From an uncultured Collinsella sp. (lineage in GTDB: Bacteria; Actinomycetota; Coriobacteriia; Coriobacteriales; Coriobacteriaceae): a stretch of DNA of 8,423 nucleotides. Under the pieces are notes generated by a model. The model was given only the letters and a program-made list of their open reading frames with translations. It was not told the origin of the DNA and searched no databases. Shown one piece after another: positions 5,516 through 8,423 of this stretch (within the stretch, counting starts at the first letter, position 1; every line of letters begins with the position of its first letter). The stretch spans positions 1 to 8,423 of the forward strand of contig CABUQI010000054.1 of NCBI GenBank assembly GCA_902493545.1, in the 5' to 3' direction. The position numbers and the translations under genes are program-made.

Positions 5516-6415
5516 ATGAGCGAGAATGTAACGAACACCGCCGCGACTGCGTCCGACCAGGCAACCGCGCCTACCATCGAGATCGCCGCCCACGCCGGCA
5601 CCTGCTACGGCGTACAGCGTGCGCTCGATATGGCGCTGGCCGCCGCGCCGCAGGCAGGGGAGAGCACTCAGGTCCATACTTTGGGTCCGCTCATTCATAA
5701 CCCCATCGTGGTACGCGAGCTCGCTGAGGCAGGCGTTGGCTTGGCCGAGAACCTGGATAATGCCGCAACCGGCACCGTGATCATCCGCGCCCACGGTGTG
5801 GTGCCGCAGGTCATCGATGCCGCTCGCGAGCGTGGCCTTAACGTCATAGACGCCACCTGCCCCTACGTGAAGAAAGTCCATGTTGCAGCCGAGCGCCTGG
5901 TGCGCGAGGGCTACCACGTGGTGGTCGTGGGTGAGCCGGGGCATCCCGAGGTCGAGGGCATTCTGGGTCACGCCGGCAATGATGCGCAGGTCGTGTGCTG
6001 TGCCGCCGATGCCAACGCCTTGTCGTTCAAGGGCAAGGTGGGCTTGGTTGTGCAGACCACCCAGACCGCGCAGAACCTCGCCGAGGTCGTGGCTGCCATC
6101 ACCCCGCGCGTGCAGGAGCTGCGCGTGATCAACACCATCTGCGCCGCCACGAGCGAGCGTCAACAGGCAGCAGCCACACTTGCCAAACGCTGTGATTGCA
6201 TGGTCGTCGTGGGCGGCAAGAACTCGGGCAACACCCGCCGCCTGGCTCAGATTTGCGCAGACGCCTGCGAGCATACGCATCACATCGAGGAAGCTTCCGA
6301 AATCCAGGCCGCGTGGTTTACCGACGCTCACCACATCGGCATCACCGCCGGAGCCTCCACCCCGCAAGAACACATCGAGCGCGCCGTTGCGCGCATCAAG
6401 GAGCTTTGCCGCTAA
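5516..6415 (+). CDS. ispH: 4-hydroxy-3-methylbut-2-enyl diphosphate reductase
   Basis: IspH (LytB) catalyses the last step of the MEP pathway, reducing HMBPP to isopentenyl and dimethylallyl diphosphate with a [4Fe-4S] cluster. Its presence indicates isoprenoids, hence undecaprenyl carriers for the cell wall, are made by the MEP route. The 299-residue product carries the three cluster cysteines: C30 (AGTCYGVQRA), C115 (DATCPYVKKVH) and C209 (NTICAATSERQ). Substrate-binding residues include H61 (LGPLIHNP), H93 (IRAHGV) and the proton-donating region HPEVEG with E145. GGKNSGNTRRL and TAGASTPQ near the C-terminus are also standard. The ATG at 5516 follows the plsC stop by two bases (TAACCATG), with GGAAGG eight bases upstream. 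An upstream in-frame ATG at 5486 lies in plsC and is less likely. About 20 Ala/Thr-rich residues precede the core. The first motif reads GTCYGV rather than the common GFCxGV. Confidence 0.96.
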   Translation: MSENVTNTAATASDQATAPTIEIAAHAGTCYGVQRALDMALAAAPQAGESTQVHTLGPLIHNPIVVRELAEAGVGLAENLDNAATGTVIIRAHGVVPQVIDAARERGLNVIDATCPYVKKVHVAAERLVREGYHVVVVGEPGHPEVEGILGHAGNDAQVVCCAADANALSFKGKVGLVVQTTQTAQNLAEVVAAITPRVQELRVINTICAATSERQQAAATLAKRCDCMVVVGGKNSGNTRRLAQICADACEHTHHIEEASEIQAAWFTDAHHIGITAGASTPQEHIERAVARIKELCR

Positions 6416-6417
6416 CC

Positions 6418-7860
6418 ATGGACCAGACCGTACCCGCATACGCCGCCGAGGTGGCCGATTACGGGCGCAGCCGCGACCCCGAGCCGGGTGAGGGCGCGCT
6501 CGTTAAGAACGTGCGTCCCGAATCGCCCGCATGGGATGTGGGTATCGAGCCGGGCATTCGCGTGCTCACGGTCAACGGTGAGGCGCTCACCGACATGATT
6601 GTGTGGCTCTGGGAGGCCGACGATGATACCGTCGACCTCGAGGTTTTCGACCCGCGCGACAACACCGTCACCCCCGTCGAGCTCGACCGCTTCCCGGGAG
6701 AGGACTGGGGCCTTGAGTTCGATGGCCCCATCTTCGATGGCATGCGCACCTGCGTGAACGCCTGCGTGTTCTGCTTTATGACGATGCTCCCCAAGGGCGG
6801 CCGCTCAACGCTCTACATTCGCGACGATGACTATCGCCTGAGCTTTTTACAGGGCAACTTTGTCACGCTCACGAACCTCACCGACGAAGATGTTCAAAAC
6901 GTCATCCAACGCAACATGAGCCCCATGAACGTGTCGGTCCACGCCGTAAGCCCCGACGTCCGCCGCCGTATGATGGGCCGCAACGCCCAGCGCGGCATGG
7001 ATGTGCTCGAGGCCATCATGGCCGCCGGTATCGAGATTCACGCGCAGATCGTGTTGTGCCCCGGCATGAACGACGGCGAGGAGCTGGAAAAGACCCTGCG
7101 CTTTTGCGAGGAGCACGAGCAAATCACAAGCCTGGGCATTGTGCCGCTCGGTTTTACCAAGCATCAGAACCGCTTTAGCTGGTCATACAGCGACAAGCCC
7201 GAACTGGCGCGCGAGACCATTGCCATGATCCGTCCCTACCAGGACCGCGCCTTCGAGCGTTTTGGCCGCCACACCTTCCAGATGAGCGACGAGTTCTACC
7301 TGGACGCCGGCATCGATCCGCCCGAGGCGGACTTTTACGACGGCTATCCGCAGTACTACGACGGTATCGGCATGATCCGCTCGTATCTGGACGAGACCGA
7401 CGACGTGATGGCTACCGATGCCGAGCGACTGGCCCTCGTCCGCGAGGCCATCGCCGCTCGCAGCCAGCACCTGCTGTGCCTCTCGGGCGCCAGCGCACGC
7501 GACACCGTGGCACGTTTCGTGGAATCGCCGCAGGGGCTCGCCGGCACCGTCACGGCCATCAAGAACCGCTACTTTGGCGGCAACGTGGACGTGACCGGCC
7601 TCATCGTCGCGTGTGACATTCTGGAGCAGCTACCCCAAGACCTGTCGGGGGTTATGCTCTTTGTGCCTAAGCTCATGTTCAACGCTGACGGCATGACGCT
7701 TGACGAGTATCATCGTGAAGATTTACTCGCAAGCCTTACCAGTCGCGGCGCCGAGGTTCATGTGGTGTCGACCATGCCGCATGAGCTGCTCGATACCCTG
7801 GAGCACATCCTTGGCATTGTGCCTGCCGACTCTAACACTTCCACTGACCCTACCCATTAA
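6418..7860 (+). CDS. PDZ / radical-SAM-like / DUF512 family protein of unknown function
   Basis: The 480-residue cytoplasmic-looking protein has three parts. An N-terminal PDZ-like region (about 25-95, KNVRPESPAWDVGIEPG ... VNGE) comes first. A radical-SAM-type iron-sulfur segment follows, with C112, C116 and C119 in CX3CX2C spacing (CVNACVFCF), then LPKGGRSTLYIRDDDYRLSF and GNFVTLTNL. The C-terminal DUF512 part has SDEFYL at 290-295, DGYPQYYDGIGM, and NRYFGGNVDVTGLIV from N383. This architecture is known from many Clostridia, Actinobacteria and cyanobacteria, but as far as I know the reaction is not established. The start at 6418 follows the ispH stop by two bases; the nearest Shine-Dalgarno, AAGGAG (6398-6403), is 14 bases away, so coupled reinitiation probably drives translation. 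The open frame upstream to 6196 is a shadow of ispH. Its place next to der suggests a ribosome-linked or iron-sulfur-dependent role, which is only an inference. Confidence 0.92.
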   Translation: MDQTVPAYAAEVADYGRSRDPEPGEGALVKNVRPESPAWDVGIEPGIRVLTVNGEALTDMIVWLWEADDDTVDLEVFDPRDNTVTPVELDRFPGEDWGLEFDGPIFDGMRTCVNACVFCFMTMLPKGGRSTLYIRDDDYRLSFLQGNFVTLTNLTDEDVQNVIQRNMSPMNVSVHAVSPDVRRRMMGRNAQRGMDVLEAIMAAGIEIHAQIVLCPGMNDGEELEKTLRFCEEHEQITSLGIVPLGFTKHQNRFSWSYSDKPELARETIAMIRPYQDRAFERFGRHTFQMSDEFYLDAGIDPPEADFYDGYPQYYDGIGMIRSYLDETDDVMATDAERLALVREAIAARSQHLLCLSGASARDTVARFVESPQGLAGTVTAIKNRYFGGNVDVTGLIVACDILEQLPQDLSGVMLFVPKLMFNADGMTLDEYHREDLLASLTSRGAEVHVVSTMPHELLDTLEHILGIVPADSNTSTDPTH

Positions 7861-7870
7861 AGGAGTGCAG

Positions 7871-8423
7871 ATGAAACCTATCGTCGCCGTCGTCGGACGC
7901 CCCAACGTGGGCAAGTCCACGCTCGTTAACCGCCTGGCCCAGACCTCGGACGCCATCGTCCATGAGTCCCGCGGCGTCACGCGCGACCGCTCGTACCACA
8001 CGGCCGATTGGAACGGCCGCGAGTTCACCATCGTCGACACGGGCGGCATCGAACCGCTCAAGAGCGATGACGTCTTCGCCACGTCCATTCGCGACCAGGC
8101 CCTCGCCGCCGCCGAGGAAGCCGCCGTCATCCTGTTTGTGGTCGACGGCCGCACCGGCGTCACCGAGGAGGACGAGTCGGTCGCTCGCATGCTCAAGCGC
8201 TGCGACAAGCCGGTCTTTCTGCTGGTGAACAAGCTCGACAACCCCGATCGAGAGAACGACAACATCTGGGAGTTCTATTCGCTCGGTATCGGCGAGCCCA
8301 CGCCGCTCTCGGCCCTGCACGGCCACGGCACGGGCGACCTGCTCGACGACATCGTGGCCCTGCTTCCCGAGGAAGAGGACGAGGTCGCCGATGAGTTCCC
8401 CGACGCGCTGAACGTCGCCATCA
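7871..8423 (+). CDS. der: Ribosome biogenesis GTPase Der, N-terminal part (runs off the window)
   Basis: Der (EngA) is an essential GTPase with two tandem G domains and a KH-like domain, needed for maturation of the 50S ribosomal subunit. The 184 visible codons cover the whole first G domain. G1 is GRPNVGKST at residues 9-17, and G2 is T37 in RGVTRD, the Der-type switch. G3 is DTGG at 56-59, G4 is NKLD at 120-123, and G5 is SALHG at 147-151. The segment FYSLGIGEPTPLSA is typical of Der and separates it from Era. An acidic linker (EEEDEVADEF) leads towards the second G domain, which lies beyond the right edge. The ATG at 7871 has AAAGGAG (7859-7865) five bases upstream, overlapping the stop of the DUF512 gene, so it belongs to the same run of coupled genes. 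Confidence 0.96.
   Translation, partial: MKPIVAVVGRPNVGKSTLVNRLAQTSDAIVHESRGVTRDRSYHTADWNGREFTIVDTGGIEPLKSDDVFATSIRDQALAAAEEAAVILFVVDGRTGVTEEDESVARMLKRCDKPVFLLVNKLDNPDRENDNIWEFYSLGIGEPTPLSALHGHGTGDLLDDIVALLPEEEDEVADEFPDALNVAI

Noticed and set aside
6196..6417. N-terminal extension of the DUF512 protein to give 554 residues
   Set aside because: This part is read out of frame through conserved ispH codons and is Arg/His-rich shadow. The PDZ region begins after the ATG at 6418, which follows the ispH stop.
5510..6439. Antisense open frame (309 codons) covering all of ispH
   Set aside because: It is nearly the exact extent of ispH and is explained by GC-rich third positions. No recognisable motif and no good ribosome binding site were seen.

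Overview
The window is a compact, GC-rich, almost fully coding stretch with every gene on the + strand. It looks like a Coriobacteriia genome, probably Collinsella or a close relative. That placement is an inference from the GC-rich codon use and the combination of genes; the window holds no rRNA marker. All recognisable genes are chromosomal housekeeping genes. I see no mobile element, CRISPR array, tRNA or rRNA, and no strong sign of horizontal transfer.

Layout. Positions 1-466 hold the C-terminal end of an ABC-F (Uup/EttA-type) ATPase, with its linker and coiled-coil tail. Overlapping its stop, from a GTG at 453, is an unrecognised 98-residue membrane protein. It is followed at 759 by a minimal M50 site-2-type intramembrane metalloprotease. 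An 84-base gap with two short hairpins and a strong ribosome binding site leads to scpA and scpB, the condensin accessory subunits. Next come an rluB-type 23S rRNA pseudouridine synthase, cmk (cytidylate kinase), a plsC-family acyltransferase, ispH (last step of the MEP isoprenoid pathway), a PDZ/radical-SAM/DUF512 protein and der (ribosome-assembly GTPase). der runs off the right edge.

How the genes fit together. From scpA to der the spacers are 10, 22, 66, 3, 2, 2 and 10 bases, which suggests one long translationally coupled transcription unit. Several stop codons sit inside the next gene's Shine-Dalgarno sequence. Three junctions share the string TAACCATG, with the TAA in frame with the upstream gene. 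The cluster joins chromosome segregation (ScpAB), ribosome maturation (RluB, Der), nucleotide supply (Cmk) and envelope precursors (PlsC-like, IspH), a mix typical of growth-linked operons in Gram-positive bacteria.

The observations most worth a second look are the Asp-to-Glu change in the catalytic HX4D motif of the PlsC-like protein, the uncharacterised DUF512 radical-SAM protein between ispH and der, the unknown small membrane protein beside the intramembrane protease, and two competing well-placed starts for rluB. I found no convincing undescribed multi-gene system.
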